A DNA stretch of 64,000 nt from Pyrenophora tritici-repentis (lineage: Eukaryota; Ascomycota; Dothideomycetes; Pleosporales; Pleosporaceae). The position numbers were made by a program, and so were the translations under genes. Positions 19,544-31,851 of the stretch are shown piece by piece. How positions within the stretch are numbered: the first letter of the stretch is position 1; each line of letters begins with the position of its first letter. The notes under the pieces are model-generated. The model was not told where the DNA came from and made no database searches. It saw nothing but the letters and a program-made list of their open reading frames with translations. The stretch lies in NCBI RefSeq assembly GCF_003171515.1, contig NC_089397.1, positions 1,736,001 to 1,800,000 on the forward strand, written 5' to 3'.

Positions 19544-21403
19544 TGCACGACCGTTGAAGCTTGAAGTTCTCACTTAAAGGCGAATGCGAACTTATAATTG
19601 CAATAGATGGGTTCCTTGATCATGGCCCAGTCTGCACCAATGATAGACACCGCTACCACATCGTGAGCCACAGCAACGCCGCAGATGAGCACTACTTGCG
19701 CTTCGATGTCGCGATACAGGAAGTTGCCGGAGTCGAAATACCAATGCCTTTGTCATTCCAGTCGAAGACATCGTGTCTTGCCGGTGTGCGTGATTAGCAG
19801 CATGTTCTTCTTCCGCCCAAGGGCCAGGTCCTTTTGTATGGCCAGTCAGTACGATCTTCTGGTTTATGTTGAGTGTTTGTACGACGTGACTTAACCCAGT
19901 CCTACGCTCAGCCAGCCAGGCCAAGATCCAACTCTTTTAAAACATCCTGCCCTCGATATGCATGCAGTAACCGCCATGAAATTAGGAGTGAAGATACTAT
20001 CACACAATGGATACGCAAGATCAACGTATCGAGGTCGCATCTTACCCAAAAGTGCACTGCAAATTTGCGATGACGACGAGTTTATGAAACTGACTGTTGA
20101 GGTACGCACGCTGGAGTAGGTACTTCGTTTCCAAGCATAGACTTCCAATTGAACTGTTGGTTTTGGTAAAACGGTAGCCGCGAGTATATCTTTCGATGTC
20201 AGTCGGTCGGTTGTGATGATCGTGTTAACGACCAGATGAGAGCTATCTCGAGATTACATCCAGAATAGAGTGTGTCCCTGTCCCGCACGGGTTAGATGGC
20301 CCAGGATTATCACGGTCCGTAGACAGGGGTTGCCGCATCCGCGCTGGCTATCGATAGCGTGTATCTCCCATCTTTTGGTGTAGTCCGCGGCGGAAGCACA
20401 TCTGCCACTTCCACTTCCACTGCCACTGCCACCCCAACTCAGCACGCCAATACTCGGTGTTCGTGCAACGCGCGATATGCAGACTTGACATTCCGTCAAG
20501 CGCTTCGGAACGGCCGAACAGATCGTGTCGACCTTGTACGAAGGTGTGGAAAAGCTCCTTGAATCGTGAAGTATGGCGAGCGATCGCAGCATAGTGCGCG
20601 ATGGTGGTCATTGTTGTTGCAGGCGTTTCTCATGGTACGCTCCGAAGAATACTCCCAAAGCTACTGATTGGCTTACACAGATGCGGAGGGCACATCTAGA
20701 CACGTCTCAACCCACTTGCGTACCTGAATACACGTTCATATGCGCCTCCAATGAAGCCAGTCGTCAACGCTCTCCAAGAGATTGGTGTCCGGTCGGGCGA
20801 TAAACGGGCGATCGAGGGGCATCGGTACCCCAGACGTGCCATGGTAGTTGCTTTGTACAAATCATATTTATTCCAGAATAGGTGATGGTAAATATCTCTT
20901 TGCGCAGAGAGCTTGCGAAATGATGTATCGCTGGCGGTGGCAGGGCGTGGATGGTGTTCGAAGTGGGCGGCTCCCACGACCGATCGACTGGTGGTTGTCG
21001 GCGTCGCTAGCGGACTAACAGCCCATCACGTGTGCTCACAATTACTGCAGGGCTGCAACACAGAACAGATGCACAGTAGATTTGGAAATACTCGAGATTT
21101 CCCAAGTGTGTGTCGTATCATATTGGATAAAGAGAGTGTAACTGTCAACGCTACTCGACGCAAGTCAGCATTGGATACGCTTAGGGCAGGTGCAAGCCGG
21201 CTTGCGCAAGTGCCCCAAAGATGCCCTTTAAATGCTGTCATACGTTCTGAAACACGAGTGTACAGTAGGTAAAAGCCTTACCCGCAAACCCCGTTCGCGC
21301 ATGCTTAGCGTGGGTTAATCGAAAGACCGGAGATCAGCGGCCCTACGTAGCTTTTGCTGGAAAGTTGCGCAAAACATCCCCACCAGATATCCCCGTCAGA
21401 AAC
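19544..21403. other. long interval without a confident gene
   Basis: About 1.9 kb with fragments of coding-like sequence in several frames but no continuous model. Examples are a minus-strand stretch near 20500-20611 (RHTSRFKELFHTFVQG) and a plus-strand stretch near 19977-20118 (GRILPKSALQICDDDEF). A short degenerate TTCCAC/TGCCAC hexamer tract lies near 20405-20437. The stretch looks like relic genes rather than active ones. Confidence 0.4.
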
Positions 21404-21957
21404 ATGGCAACTGAAGCGCCCTCCACCAATGATGCCCCGAGTGGTGATTACCAAGCAGTATGGGCGAACAAGTATCGCGGCGTATGTTATCTCAAAGTTG
21501 TCCACGATTCTGCGCGACTGCATCTGACACTCCACAGGCGACAGTAGAAGACCTTGACCCCCCGCCTGCACTCTCCATTCAACCCACCGACCCAATCTCA
21601 TGGGCTCTCATGTCCGGTCTAGAGCGTGATTATACACACCTCACTGTCATCTCGCAAACAAATCGCGCTCTGCTTGGTTACATTAGCATCCCGCACCTTC
21701 AACAACTCCTCAAAGAAGGCAAGGTCAAGGATACCGACAAAGTCGAGGCGGCCATGCACAAGTTTCAGCGACGCGGCAGAAGATACAAAGTCATCACCAC
21801 TGAGACACCGCTGGAGGAGCTAGAGGAGTTCTTCAATGGCGGGGTGGACGGCAGTGGGAAACAGGAGTTTGCAGTTGTGACGGATACCAGCAGGAAATTT
21901 GTGCTTGGAGTCGCTACACGTGCGGACCTGGAGAACTTTGCTAAGAGAAGGGCATAA
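21404..21957 (+). CDS. small CBS-domain protein
   Basis: Exons 21404-21481 and 21538-21957 join across a 56-nt intron (GTATGT to CCACAG) into 165 residues. After a short disordered N-terminus, the sequence shows two CBS-type half units: LERDYTHLTVISQTNRALLG-YISIPHLQQLL near 60-90, and FAVVTDTSRKFVLGVATRAD near 137-157. A CBS pair usually binds adenosine nucleotides and acts as a regulatory module. Stand-alone fungal CBS pairs of about this size exist with no defined partner. I chose the ATG at 21404 because no ATG precedes it in frame. Confidence 0.8.
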
Positions 21958-22562
21958 TCTGGTTATGAGCTCCAAGGGGTCTCCTGGTGGGATGCATTAA
22001 AAGGCGTTTACTGGATACCACATGACCGGTGTTAAGGAAGGCTGGATTCAACACTTGTCTTTGGGACTACGAGGCCTAAGGAAACAATCAAAATCGCATC
22101 ATCTTATACGATATTCCCAAAGACTCAACATTCATGCGTAGGGATGTGGGGAAATTGCTGGCTATTGGTTACACTAATGCACAAAACTGCCAGCAGTGCG
22201 ATGTTCCCTATTACTAACACTTTCAAACAGAACCGTAGTGGTCTCGAGAATTCTTGATTGCCTGACCCGTAGTTTTTCCATCTCCACAGAAAGTATACCA
22301 GATACCAAGAGTGCGAATGGATGCGACTACACAAAAAACTCCGACGTCATGCTAGATCCATATGCCCCGAATGCTGAGTCATGTCCCCCATCTCATTCCC
22401 GATCAAATTGACATGTGTAAACCGCAATCTCGGGTTTCCCCACAAACCGGACTACCGAAGCGGCGGCTCCTTACGTATGTTCTGACAGCCCGATAAGATC
22501 CGGGACGTAGAGTTCCAAACTCAACATATTGTCTTTTTCTGATTCTCTGCCGTATCGCTGGC
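21958..22562. other. intergenic region
   Basis: Tandemly oriented spacing between the CBS gene and the PTC7 gene. It should contain the CBS 3' UTR and the PTC7 promoter. No gene, repeat or RNA is recognised. Confidence 0.45.
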
Positions 22563-23851
22563 ATGCTCGTGTCTTCCCTTCACATGCGCAGTAGACCCCT
22601 CCTTCCACACCGACTATCACGGCCCTGGGGACTACCACACCAAAGCGCGCAAAAACCGCCCATAGTATTTCTGTCGCGACAAACGAGATGGTACACTCAG
22701 CAAGAAATACCGAAATCGCAGACAGGCGCCGGCACGACCACGCCTGTTCCCTTCGACGCCGCACCGCCCAAGTCGAAAGCGCCCTTTTACTTTGAAGCCG
22801 GATATGCGCTCTTCGCGAAACGGGCTTCGCGACCATTTCCTCCACCGTTTCTCTCCATGCCTTCGACGAGCTTCTCGGAACCGCTGAGTACGCACAACCG
22901 GAGTAGAGATCGCAGACCGACAGTCAACGGACAGATGATACGAGGAGTTACGAATGGAGACGATGCAGTACTAGTCAGTGAGAGCTTCATTGCTGCAAAT
23001 GACGGAGTAGGAGCCTGGGCTACACGAGAAAAAGGCCATGCAGCGTACGTTATACTCTCGTTGCTCGTCTCTTTTGCTAACACGAGACCTACGTAGACTG
23101 TGGTCGCGTTTGATCGCTCACTTCTGGGCCCTCGAAGTCGAAACAGCATCGTACTCCCCAACTTCACCTCCAAACTTGATCGAATACCTCCAAAACGCCT
23201 ACAACCTCACCAAAGAAGCCACCTCTGAACCAAACCCTTGGCACGGCACCACCACCGTCTGCGGCGCGCTCCTCGGCGCTGACAATGAGACACCCGACCA
23301 CCCCTTGCTATACGTAACACAATTGGGCGACTCCCAGATCCTCGTCATCAGACCGAGTACCAAGGAAGTCGTGTACAGGACGCAGGAACAGTGGCATTGG
23401 TTCGATTGTCCGCGGCAACTGGGGACTAACAGTCCCGATACGCCAAACGACAATGCGGTCATGGATCGTGTGCCGATTCAGGAAGACGATGTTGTAGTTG
23501 CTATGACAGACGGTGTCGTGGATAATCTCTGGGAACATGAGATTGTTGAGAATATATGCGAGAGCATAGAAAGATGGATTGGCGACAAGGAAAAGGATAC
23601 GGACGAGCAGACGCATGCTGATGGCATGCGGTTTGTTGCACAACAGCTAATGAATGCTGCGAGGGTAATTGCGCAGGATCCGTTCGCGGAGAGTCCGTAT
23701 ATGGAGAAGGCGATTGACGAGGGCTTGTCCATAGAAGGAGGTATGTGGATTCTCGCATGAGATACTCAGTGCGTCTGTGTTAACTCTTACTCTAGGCAAA
23801 CTCGATGATATTAGTGTCGTTGTTGCGCAATGTAAACGACGCAAAGGATGA
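22563..23851 (+). CDS. PTC7: mitochondrial PP2C-type phosphatase, PTC7 family
   Basis: Exons 22563-23044, 23097-23740 and 23796-23851 give 393 residues, with introns of 52 and 55 nt. The N-terminus is rich in Arg, Ser and His and lacks acids (SRPLLPHRLSRPWGLP), as in a mitochondrial presequence. PP2C metal-binding motifs are visible: AANDGVGAW with Asp147, LYVTQLGDSQILVIR, VVVAMTDGVVDNLWE, and the final DDISVVVAQ supplied by exon 3. The Ptc7 branch is matrix-facing; in yeast it dephosphorylates proteins of coenzyme Q synthesis. Yeast PTC7 is regulated by intron retention, but nothing here shows the same. The 3' end converges on the PWI gene. Confidence 0.88.
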
Positions 23852-24407
23852 GATCAACTACAGTTGTACGACTGAAAACCTCAAAACGAAAGCACCACGT
23901 TGATTTGTCACTCTTTCGACATGGGCGCGAAGCAAACCCAGCCAAGTCACCATACAAGTGACAGGCACCCAGGACCCGTTTGTATCTGCATAGCCAATGT
24001 CCGCCCTTGGACATGCAAGACATCGGTTGAATTGGGGAGCAAAAGACAGATATCAATGATACCCGCGGCACGAGGCCATGGAATACTCCAGTTTTCCGCA
24101 CCATCACATCCACCAGCGCGGTTTCAACCTCGATCAAGATAGCAAGATGAGGAACTTTATGGAATTGCATTGGGATGCTCAATTGCATTATGTAATGTTT
24201 CCCAGTCCATAGTGGCACCGAGCCTACTCCTTCCAGATGTATCTGTAGTAACCGATTGCATATATAATTTAAGCCAATCGAATCGTAATCATTGACCTTC
24301 CGCAATTGTGATATGTTGTCTGACCGATTCTGCCGAGGTACGAACTGTCACTGCTCGATGTGTTTTTCTTGTGAGCCACGCTCCAGGAAAGTGTCAAAGA
24401 AGCTGTC
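23852..24407. other. convergent intergenic region
   Basis: Between two convergent genes; 3' UTRs are expected. A 164-codon minus-strand frame at 23811-24305 crosses it and overlaps the last PTC7 exon, but its composition looks random. Confidence 0.45.
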
Positions 24408-25788
24408 CTACTTCTCCATACTTACGTCTCTTGGGATCGGTGAGGTCACTTTAAATGGCGAGCGAGTGATCTCCCGTCTAGCCCTGCCAGATCTACTGCG
24501 GGATCGCGACCTGCTGATGGTAGGTGAGCGCTTTCGCTTCTTGATATCAGCGCGTGAGCCATTTGAGTCTTCTCCCGAAGAACTAGAATGTCTCCGTCTT
24601 CGAGCACGCACAGGGCTTACAGATCGTGAACTACTTGGAGAGCGACGGCGACGGCGCGGTGGGGTTCGTGATCGCAGCCTGGGCGCTGGTGAGCTCGATT
24701 TGACACGTGGGGATTTGGAACGTGAAGTATGCCTGGGTAGTCTCGCAGTGTCGTGACTAGGAGACCACGACCTGTCTCTGCGCCTTCTCGGGGCTGGAGA
24801 CTTGCTTCGAGAAGGCGATCGGCGTCGCGTGCGGCGAGGGGGCGATCTTGAGCGGTCAGATGATGGCGAGCGGCGCACTCGACGCCTTGGTGGCGTTCGC
24901 GATGGTTCTGACGATGGTGAGCGACGCATACGGCGAGGTGGAGATGCAGAGCGACCGCCCGAAGGAGAGCGGCGGCGCTCGCGAGATCTGTCGCGACGAC
25001 CTCCACGTCCTCGACCCCGTCCTCCTCCAGGTATGTAAACATCGCGCTCGCGAGTTGGTGGGGAGAATCTTCGTCTTCTAGTACATGTCAGTAATCTTCT
25101 TCTGAGTTGGGGGTTTATATCACTCACGGTGGTGATCGCGAATCGCGCCTGGGAGGCCCTCTGTCGAAGTCTCTGCCTCGTCCCCTGCGATCATTGCCAC
25201 GGTATCGTCCGCCTCCACCACGGCCGCGTTCAGGTCGATCTGAACGCTCAGTGTCGCGGAAAGCGTCAATCATAGCATTTTGAGCTTGCTCTTCGGCGCG
25301 TCTTGCATCGGCGGCGGCTTTGGACAGCTGTGTACTGGGTCAGCAATGCTAGCGCCGTAAGCCCATGAAGTGTTCTCACCTGCTCCTGCTGCAGTTCAGC
25401 CTTCTTCGCCTCCAGTAACTCCCGAGGTACGCCCACTGGACTGTCCTGGGCACTGAGCATGAGGTTCCATAACTCCTTGCAGAAAGGTGCTGTGTCTTTT
25501 CCCAGGAAGCCCGTGAGTTGGATTTGTATTTCCTTGATTTTTGGCTGTACAAGATTAGCCATCGCTTGCTAGAGCATACAAACATCCACTTACAGATTGG
25601 TTCTGCTCAACTAAATTGTAGCATGTCTCCACCACAATATCGTCTTCGTCGCCAAGGATGTTCGTGATCCTACCAGCAATCCACTTCTTAATCAAATCAA
25701 TGTTGACCTTCTCGATATCCACCTTCTTGTCGAACTCTGGCGGAAATTTGGTGGCCTTGAGGCGCTTCTGGTCGATGCTGAGTGCCAT
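24408..25788 (-). CDS. PWI-domain SR-rich splicing coactivator (SRRM1-like)
   Basis: Four exons (25594-25788, 25380-25544, 25128-25327, 24408-25077) with introns of 49, 52 and 50 nt give 409 residues. A PWI domain spans about 25-115: IDLIKKWIAGRITNILG with the hallmark Ile/Trp helix, DDIVVETCYNLVE, then IKEIQIQLTGFLGKDTAPFC across intron 1. A short coiled segment follows, then RGG-like repeats (RGRGGGGRYRG). From residue 190 onward there are continuous RS/SP dipeptides. PWI proteins bind nucleic acid, and SRRM1/Srm160 bridges SR proteins in spliceosomes and exon-junction complexes, so a nuclear role in pre-mRNA processing is likely. The gene is divergent from the Pro/Glu-rich gene. Confidence 0.9.
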
Positions 25789-26199
25789 TGCGAAAAGTAG
25801 GGGCGTGTAGTTGCACTGAAGCTTGTTGAGCGTGTGGAGGAAGGAAGTTCGCGACGTCGGAGCTGGAGCTTGCACGGATCTATCCGCGGTCTTGGCACCC
25901 TCCTCCGCGGTTACGTCAATGCTTCATGCAGGTACGACGCGCTAAGCTTGTCAACCACCACAAACTTCACGCTTTGTGCCATATCAGAGAGCATGTTACA
26001 CAGGCAGATGAGAGAGAATGTATCAGTCCATATTGCGGAGTCTCAAATTGATCCGCTGAATGTAGTATCAATTCCCGCACGTTGCAGGTGCAAGTTCAGT
26101 ACCCAGGTAGTCACACAAAAATGAGCCAGGCACGCTTCTCTTGTACTTGCCATATTAGCCGCTTTCTTCCTGCCTTTGAAATATCAGCTTGTTTGGGCG
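25789..26199. other. divergent intergenic region
   Basis: About 410 nt between divergent starts of the PWI gene and the Pro/Glu-rich gene, so it should hold two promoters. No gene is seen. Confidence 0.45.
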
Positions 26200-29100
26200 A
26201 TGGCTTCTCTTCCAATGTTACCTTCACTAGAATCTCATCCAACGGATGTGGCTACACCTCAGCGCTTACCTTGGCCAGCATATCATTTCTTAGTGCCCGT
26301 CCATATCATCTGGTTGTGTCTATCGGACCCCGTCTCAACAGCTCTTGTCTATCGCTTACTTACCTACCCACTGTTATCGACGGATCCTACTGCGCTTCCT
26401 GATATGCCTACAGCCGAGCAGACCGAAGCACCTACACAGAGCGAATCTACGTCAGACCCTCAACCTGAGCCTCACTCCACAACTCCATTTCGTACTCCCG
26501 ATCAGCATCCTTCCGAGCCTCCTACTGACCCACCTGCTGAACCTTTATCTGAGGAGACTCCTCCTGCAACTGAGCCTGAGCCTGCACCTGAAGCAAAGTC
26601 AGAGGCTGCCACTACAGCTGAACCTGAACCCGCTCCTGAGCCTGCACCCGAAGCCGAGTCAGAGGCTGCCACTGCAGCTGAACCTAAACCCGCTCCTAAG
26701 CCCGCTCCTGAGCCTGTACCTGAAGCCAAGTCAGAGGCTGCCACTACAGCTGAACCTGAATCCGAACCTGCTCCCGAAACCTCATCTAAGCCTGTAGCTG
26801 AAACCAAAGCCGAACCAGAAGCTACAAACGATCCAGCTCCTGAATCCGTACCTGACGAACCAGTGTCAGATCCTGCGCCTACAACAGATTCTGCACCCGA
26901 GGAAGCATCAGAACCCACAGCTGAGCCTCCTGCAGCACCTACAGAGGAGCCTACAACAAAGCCTGAAGCTACTGCAGATCCAGAATCGACGCCTGAAAAG
27001 TCTGAGGAACCCCCAGTCGAGCCCAACCCCCCTACAGAGCCAGAACCAGAAGCAACGCCTGAGGAGCCCAAAGACCCAGGCGAGTCTCCAGCTGGACCGG
27101 AACCGTCAACGGAGGCAGTACCTAAGGGGTCAGAACCAGCAATCGTACGTGCTGCTACGGCATCAAAAGAACCACCAGTAGAATCTGAGCCTACAACTCC
27201 TGTAGAACCAGAACGAGAGACAACGTACGAGGAGCCTAAGGAATCGGGTGAGCCCCCAGCTGAACCGGAACCTTCCACGCAGGCAGTGCCTGAAGGATCA
27301 GAACCAGCAATTGTACGTGCTGCTACCGCTGCAAAAGAACCACCGATAGAACCGGAGCCTGAGCCGACTGCAGAGCAAGAGCAAGAGACAACACCTGAGG
27401 AGCCTAAGGAACTAAGCGAGCCCCCAGTCGAACCTGAGCCTTCTTCACAGCCAGTACCCGAGAGATCAGAGCCAGCAATTGTACGTGCCGCTACGGCAGC
27501 AAAAGAACCACCAGTGGAACCTGAATCTGCACCTGCTGCTGGGCCAGTATCTGAAAACTCGCAAGAGCCTACAGACACATCCAAGCCTACCGAGGAGCCT
27601 AAAGAGTCATCGGCTGATCCTCCCGCTGCACCAGTAGACGAAACTAAACCTACTGAGGAGCCTGAACAGTCGCCGGTTGATCCTCCTCCACCAGTAGACG
27701 AACCAGTAGACGAACCTAAGCCTACCGAAGAGCCAGTACCCGAGAATTCGGAAGACACCCCAGTTGAGCCGCCTGCTGCCAAATCAGAAGAGTCTGCTGC
27801 AGAGCCAGCACCCGCGGAGCCAGAGAAGCCTGTGGACGAAGCCAAGCCTACCGAAGAGCCCGTGCCTGAGGGCTCGAAAGAGTTGCCAGCTGAACCTCCT
27901 GTTGCCAAAGTAGAGGAACCTGCTGCAGATCCAGTGCCCGAGGAACCATCTGATCCACCTGTTGAGCCCTCTGCACCACTGGTAGAAGAACCTGCAGAAG
28001 AACCTGAATCTGTACTGGAATCAGCACCCGAAACCCCCACCGAAGCACCTCAAGCTACGCACCCCGGGGTTATGCGTATGGCCGTTCCCAAGCCTGAGAA
28101 TACCCAAGAACCTGCCGTCGAACCTCCTATGGAATCACAACCCGACCCTATGGTAGAGCCGAAACTGGAGGACACACCTAAAGAACATGAAGGTACACAA
28201 CCTCTAGGCGAACCTGCGAAAGAAGAACCTGAGGCGCCTCTGCAAACTGAACCAGAAGCTGCACTGCCAGAGCCTGAAGTAATTCCACCAGCCGACCCAC
28301 CGCCACTTTTCAAGCTAGCGGCAAAGTCAGTCGCGGCAGAACCTGTTAAATCTCCACTACCGAGTGAACGGGTTCCTGAAACTGGCCCAACAGAGCCTGA
28401 AGTGATCTTGCTACCTGATCCAGCACCAATGCCCGAACCTGAGGCAGAGCCAGTGCTACAGGTACCTGCAGCAGAGCCGGTGGTAACGGAGCCTATAGAG
28501 CCTACCTCACCGATTGCGCCTACTCCAGAACCTCAACCGGTAGTCGAGGAGCGTCAGCCGGCAACCGAAGAACCTCAACCAGCGGTCGAAGAGCCTTTGG
28601 CTGCTGCTCTGTTTGCACAGCCAGATCCTGCGCCAGCAGCAGAGCCAATTGAAGAACTTTTACTAGAAATATCTGCTGTAGAGCCCGTGGTCACAGTACC
28701 TATAGTACCTCAACCAATGGCGGAAGAGTTGCCTCAGGCTGTTTTCCCTGTGGCAGAACCGGCCGCGGCAAACGCTACAGAACCTCTACCACTGATTGAG
28801 CCAAATACAAGGCCTGAACAGGTATTTGAAGAGCCTCGAGCTTTACCGCTTGTTGCAGAACCAATCTCCGAACGCACAGCAGAGCCAATTGAAGAGCCGG
28901 TCGAGAAACTCGTACTGCAGATACCCTCTGCAGAACCCATGGCTACAGAACCTATAGATGCTGAACCAATGGCGGAAGAGCCTCAAGCTATCGTTCCCGT
29001 ACCGGAACTGATGGCAACAAACGCTACAGAGACTGTACCATCGGGTGAACCAGTGCCTGTAGTGGAACCAATAACCGAACAGCCGCAAGCTGAAGCTGTT

Positions 29101-29514
29101 CCTAAACGCCAGTGCCGCCATGTCAAGAGGGCTGTTGTGGTAACCCCAGCGCCAGAGGTAGTTCCCACAGAAACTACAGTTCCATACCCTGCAGCGGAAC
29201 CAACACCATCTCAACCAGTAGAGCCCAAAGCGCCCGAAGTCACACAACCACATTGTTGTCACAAAGCTTCTTCAATTACAACAACCACGACCACTGCTAC
29301 GTAAGTACCCCAATCCTAACCCAATCTAACTTGCACCCATACTAACGGTCGCCCCCATAGCAAACGATGCAAACGCGACAGGTTCAAATTCATCGCTGCG
29401 ATGCGCGCGCCCCACGAGTCCGTCCCTATCCTCGTCCTGCTCCGACAGAAGAAGAAGGCAGGCGAAGATGTGAAGGGTATTGCAGACACGATGCTTGCGG
29501 CAGTGGGGTCATGA
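26200..29514 (+). CDS. giant Pro/Glu/Ala-rich repeat protein
   Basis: Exon 1 runs to 29300 and exon 2 is 29361-29514, joined across a 60-nt intron (GTAAGT to CCATAG). From the ATG at 26200 the product is 1084 residues; an ATG at 26404 is an alternative start that omits a short hydrophobic stretch. Most of the chain is Pro-Glu-Ala-Pro low complexity, strongly acidic and presumably unstructured. Around residues 300-450 there is a 56-residue tandem repeat in three copies, each marked by SEPAIVRAAT and KEPP. The last 50 residues change character completely: basic and helical (KRCKRDRFKFIAAM, LLRQKKKAGEDV), encoded mainly by exon 2. I do not recognise the family; a scaffold or cell-periphery role would be a guess. 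Confidence 0.7.
27087..27590 (+). repeat. 168-bp coding tandem repeat, three copies
   Basis: Three imperfect copies spaced exactly 168 nt apart, with matching points at 27141, 27309 and 27477. Each encodes a block containing SEPAIVRAAT, KEPP and EEPKE. The outer limits are approximate because the flanks are also Pro/Glu-rich. Confidence 0.8.
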
Positions 29515-29985
29515 CAGGAGCATAAAGACTGGGGTTTAGATTGCGGTGAAGAGGATGTCTACCTAAAGATTCAGTCTTCCTACCTGGTCCTTCTCAAGAT
29601 TAAGTAGGTGGTTATTAGTTTCATCTATTCCTAGGAACTTGTGTGTTTGATTGTTACTCCTCTTGTGCCAATGCTGCGTTTGAGCCGGTGCTTCTTCGTC
29701 GTCCTTGTCCGGTTTGTGTGATGTCGTGGAGTTCGTCCTGTTCTGGCCGCGAGGAGCGTGGCCGTAGCTGCAATCGATATACAGGATACCCTTCTCGTGA
29801 CCGAAATATCTCAGAATCCATTCCGCCAGCAAAGTGAATACCCATAACCATGCTCGTCAGATCATACCACCATACATTATGCGATGATGTATCCACCCCT
29901 ATCCCCATATCAAACCCGCATACAAACTCTTCTTTCACTTATTCCCCAAAACAACTCATCCTTCCTTCAACCCCCCATACTCCTC
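29515..29985. other. convergent intergenic region
   Basis: Between the Pro/Glu-rich gene and the small minus-strand gene. No recognisable content beyond probable 3' UTRs. Confidence 0.4.
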
Positions 29986-30354
29986 CTAACAGCCTCCCTC
30001 GCCTCCTGCAACCCCCTCCCCAACTCCCCCCCTCATATGCGCTTCCTTGACCTCATAATGCAACTTCAACAGATCCTTTGCTCGTTCCAGCTCTGTGTCT
30101 TCTTGTGTAGATGCGGGCGTGGGTGCGGTGGTGTTGGTGTTGGTGTTGGGGCGTGCAGATACGAGGGCGAGGGCGGCGGATGGGTCCTGCGTGGGTGGGT
30201 TAAGTTGGGGTTTTTTGCGCTGGAGATGGGGAGGGGGGGTAGGAGGGGATGGGAAGACAGGGGTAAGGGAACGTACACATGCGCGTAGGGAGTTTAGATC
30301 AGAAAGGATTTGTGCGAGTTGTATGGGTTCTGTTGTTGTAGTTTGGATTGTCAT
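29986..30354 (-). CDS. small hypothetical protein
   Basis: An intronless 122-residue frame starts at ATG 30354. It has three parts: a helical N-terminus (IQLAQILSDLNSLRACVRSL), a Pro/Thr/Asn-rich linker, and a charged helix ERAKDLLKLHYEVKEAH near residues 90-106, with a Gly-rich tail. Two amphipathic helices around a linker suggest a small adaptor or complex subunit, but I cannot name a family. It lies convergent to the Pro/Glu-rich gene and divergent from the FAHD1 gene. Confidence 0.5.
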   Translation of the reverse strand: MTIQTTTTEPIQLAQILSDLNSLRACVRSLTPVFPSPPTPPPHLQRKKPQLNPPTQDPSAALALVSARPNTNTNTTAPTPASTQEDTELERAKDLLKLHYEVKEAHMRGGVGEGVAGGEGGC

Positions 30355-30732
30355 GGTTGGCGGGTTTGGTGTGTCCTATCTTCTTTTGGCTTTGGATGCG
30401 CTGGGTATTTCTTAGGTGGTGGATGTTTCGCGGGATATTGGAGTGCAGGATTGTAGTTTCACTGGGTGTACGTAGTGTTGTAGTTGTTATGTAAATGTTG
30501 CGCCCACATCTCCAGTTCGCAGCTCAAAGCCTCGGAAGCTAGTTACCAAGTCGTCACCCCCACATTTCGGTTCGCCCGCATCCTGGGCCATGCCAGGGGT
30601 CCAGTTCCAACGTCAACCCGTCTACCTAGCTTTCCATCTACGTTACAACATCGCATACACATTATTTGTTAATTCCCATTTACCAAATTACTATTCAATT
30701 TTTGGCATTGGCGAATTTGGGACCCTGAAGAA
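30355..30732. other. divergent intergenic region
   Basis: Spacing between the small hypothetical gene and the FAHD1-like gene; promoters are expected. No other element is seen. Confidence 0.4.
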
Positions 30733-31724
30733 ATGGCGAGTATACAAGCTATCCGGGCGAATTGCCGAAAGGTACGTTAGCATTTTCTTATTTTTAGAAT
30801 GCGAGGTAGATCGAATCAGACACATGTGGGAAAAGAGCTTAGAATTGGATATTTAAGGGCAGAGGAACTATTGTTGCTTGAAGGGAAAAAGAGACATGAT
30901 CGAAGCCGACAAAATTCCCGGTCCACATCGCACAAATGACCACCCCGTGACTAACACGCATTGTGATCAAAGGTCATGTGTATAGGCCGCAACTATGCCG
31001 AACACATCAAGGAGTTATCAAGTGCAACTCCCAAACAGCCCTTCTTCTTCCTGAAGCCACCTTCGTCCATCTTGCTTCCCGGTGCTGGGCCTGTACTACG
31101 ACCCCGTGGAGTCATCATGCACTACGAGGTGGAACTTGGTCTAGTAATGGGCAGAACGATTCGGGATTTACATCCCGAGGACACAAAGGGAGCTATGGAT
31201 GCCATTGAAGGTACGCGAAATGCCATTACATGAAACCCCAGATCCTGTTTACTACTACTTTCTCTTAAAATATCCTTCTAAAACTTCCCCACCTAGGCTA
31301 CATCCTCGCCATCGACATGACTGCACGAAATGTTCAGGACGAGGCTAAGAAAAAGGGCCTCCCCTGGTCCATTGCTAAAGGCTTCGACACCTTCATGCCC
31401 ATTAGTAATTTCATTGCGAAAAACAGAATCCCGAACCCACAGAATGCACACCTCTGGCTCTCCGTCAACAATGAAGTAAAACAGTCTGACAACACTGAGT
31501 TGATGCTTTTCCGGATCCCAAGGCAGCTGAGCGATATCAGCAGGGTTATGACGTTGGACAAGGGCGACATTGTACTTACTGGTACACCAAAGGGTGTAGG
31601 ACCTGTGAAGACGGGTGATGTTATGCGTGCGGGAATCAAGGTAGACGGAAAAGACATCGAAGAGGCGGATATGGAAGTAGAGGTTGCGGACCGCGAGGGT
31701 TTGTATGAGTTCCGCGAAACTTGA
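30733..31724 (+). CDS. FAHD1-like fumarylacetoacetate hydrolase-family enzyme
   Basis: Exons 30733-30771, 30973-31210 and 31297-31724 give 234 residues. The first exon encodes only 13 residues and is followed by a 201-nt intron, long for this window. The conserved FAH fold is clear: VMCIGRNYAEHIKEL near 14-28, PRGVIMHYEVELGLVMG with the metal-binding Glu pair near 65, AIDMTARNVQDEAKKKGLPW with the metal-binding Asp near 96, FDTFMPISNF, and GDIVLTGTPKGVGPVKTGD near 190. FAHD1-type enzymes are mitochondrial acylpyruvase/oxaloacetate decarboxylases that act on small beta-keto acids with Mg or Mn. Length matches the family (about 220-230). Confidence 0.9.
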
Positions 31725-31851
31725 AGTCCATCTAAAATTATACTGGCCGAACGAATCTTACTAAGATTATCGAAATTTGTCCAAAGTCCAAGTCACCAAT
31801 ATGCACGTCGACTGAGCTGGTGGTCGCTCTAGAATTTGCGGTGCTTTAAGC

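Noticed and set aside
23811..24305. Minus-strand frame of 164 codons
   Set aside because: Overlaps the last exon of PTC7 and its 3' flank, with random-looking composition and no domain or intron signals.
26502..28040. Antisense frame of 512 codons, Gly/Ser-rich
   Set aside because: It is the mirror of the Pro/Glu-rich coding repeats; such codon bias leaves the opposite strand free of stops. The sense frame has a spliced, compositionally distinct C-terminus, so the antisense frame is a shadow.
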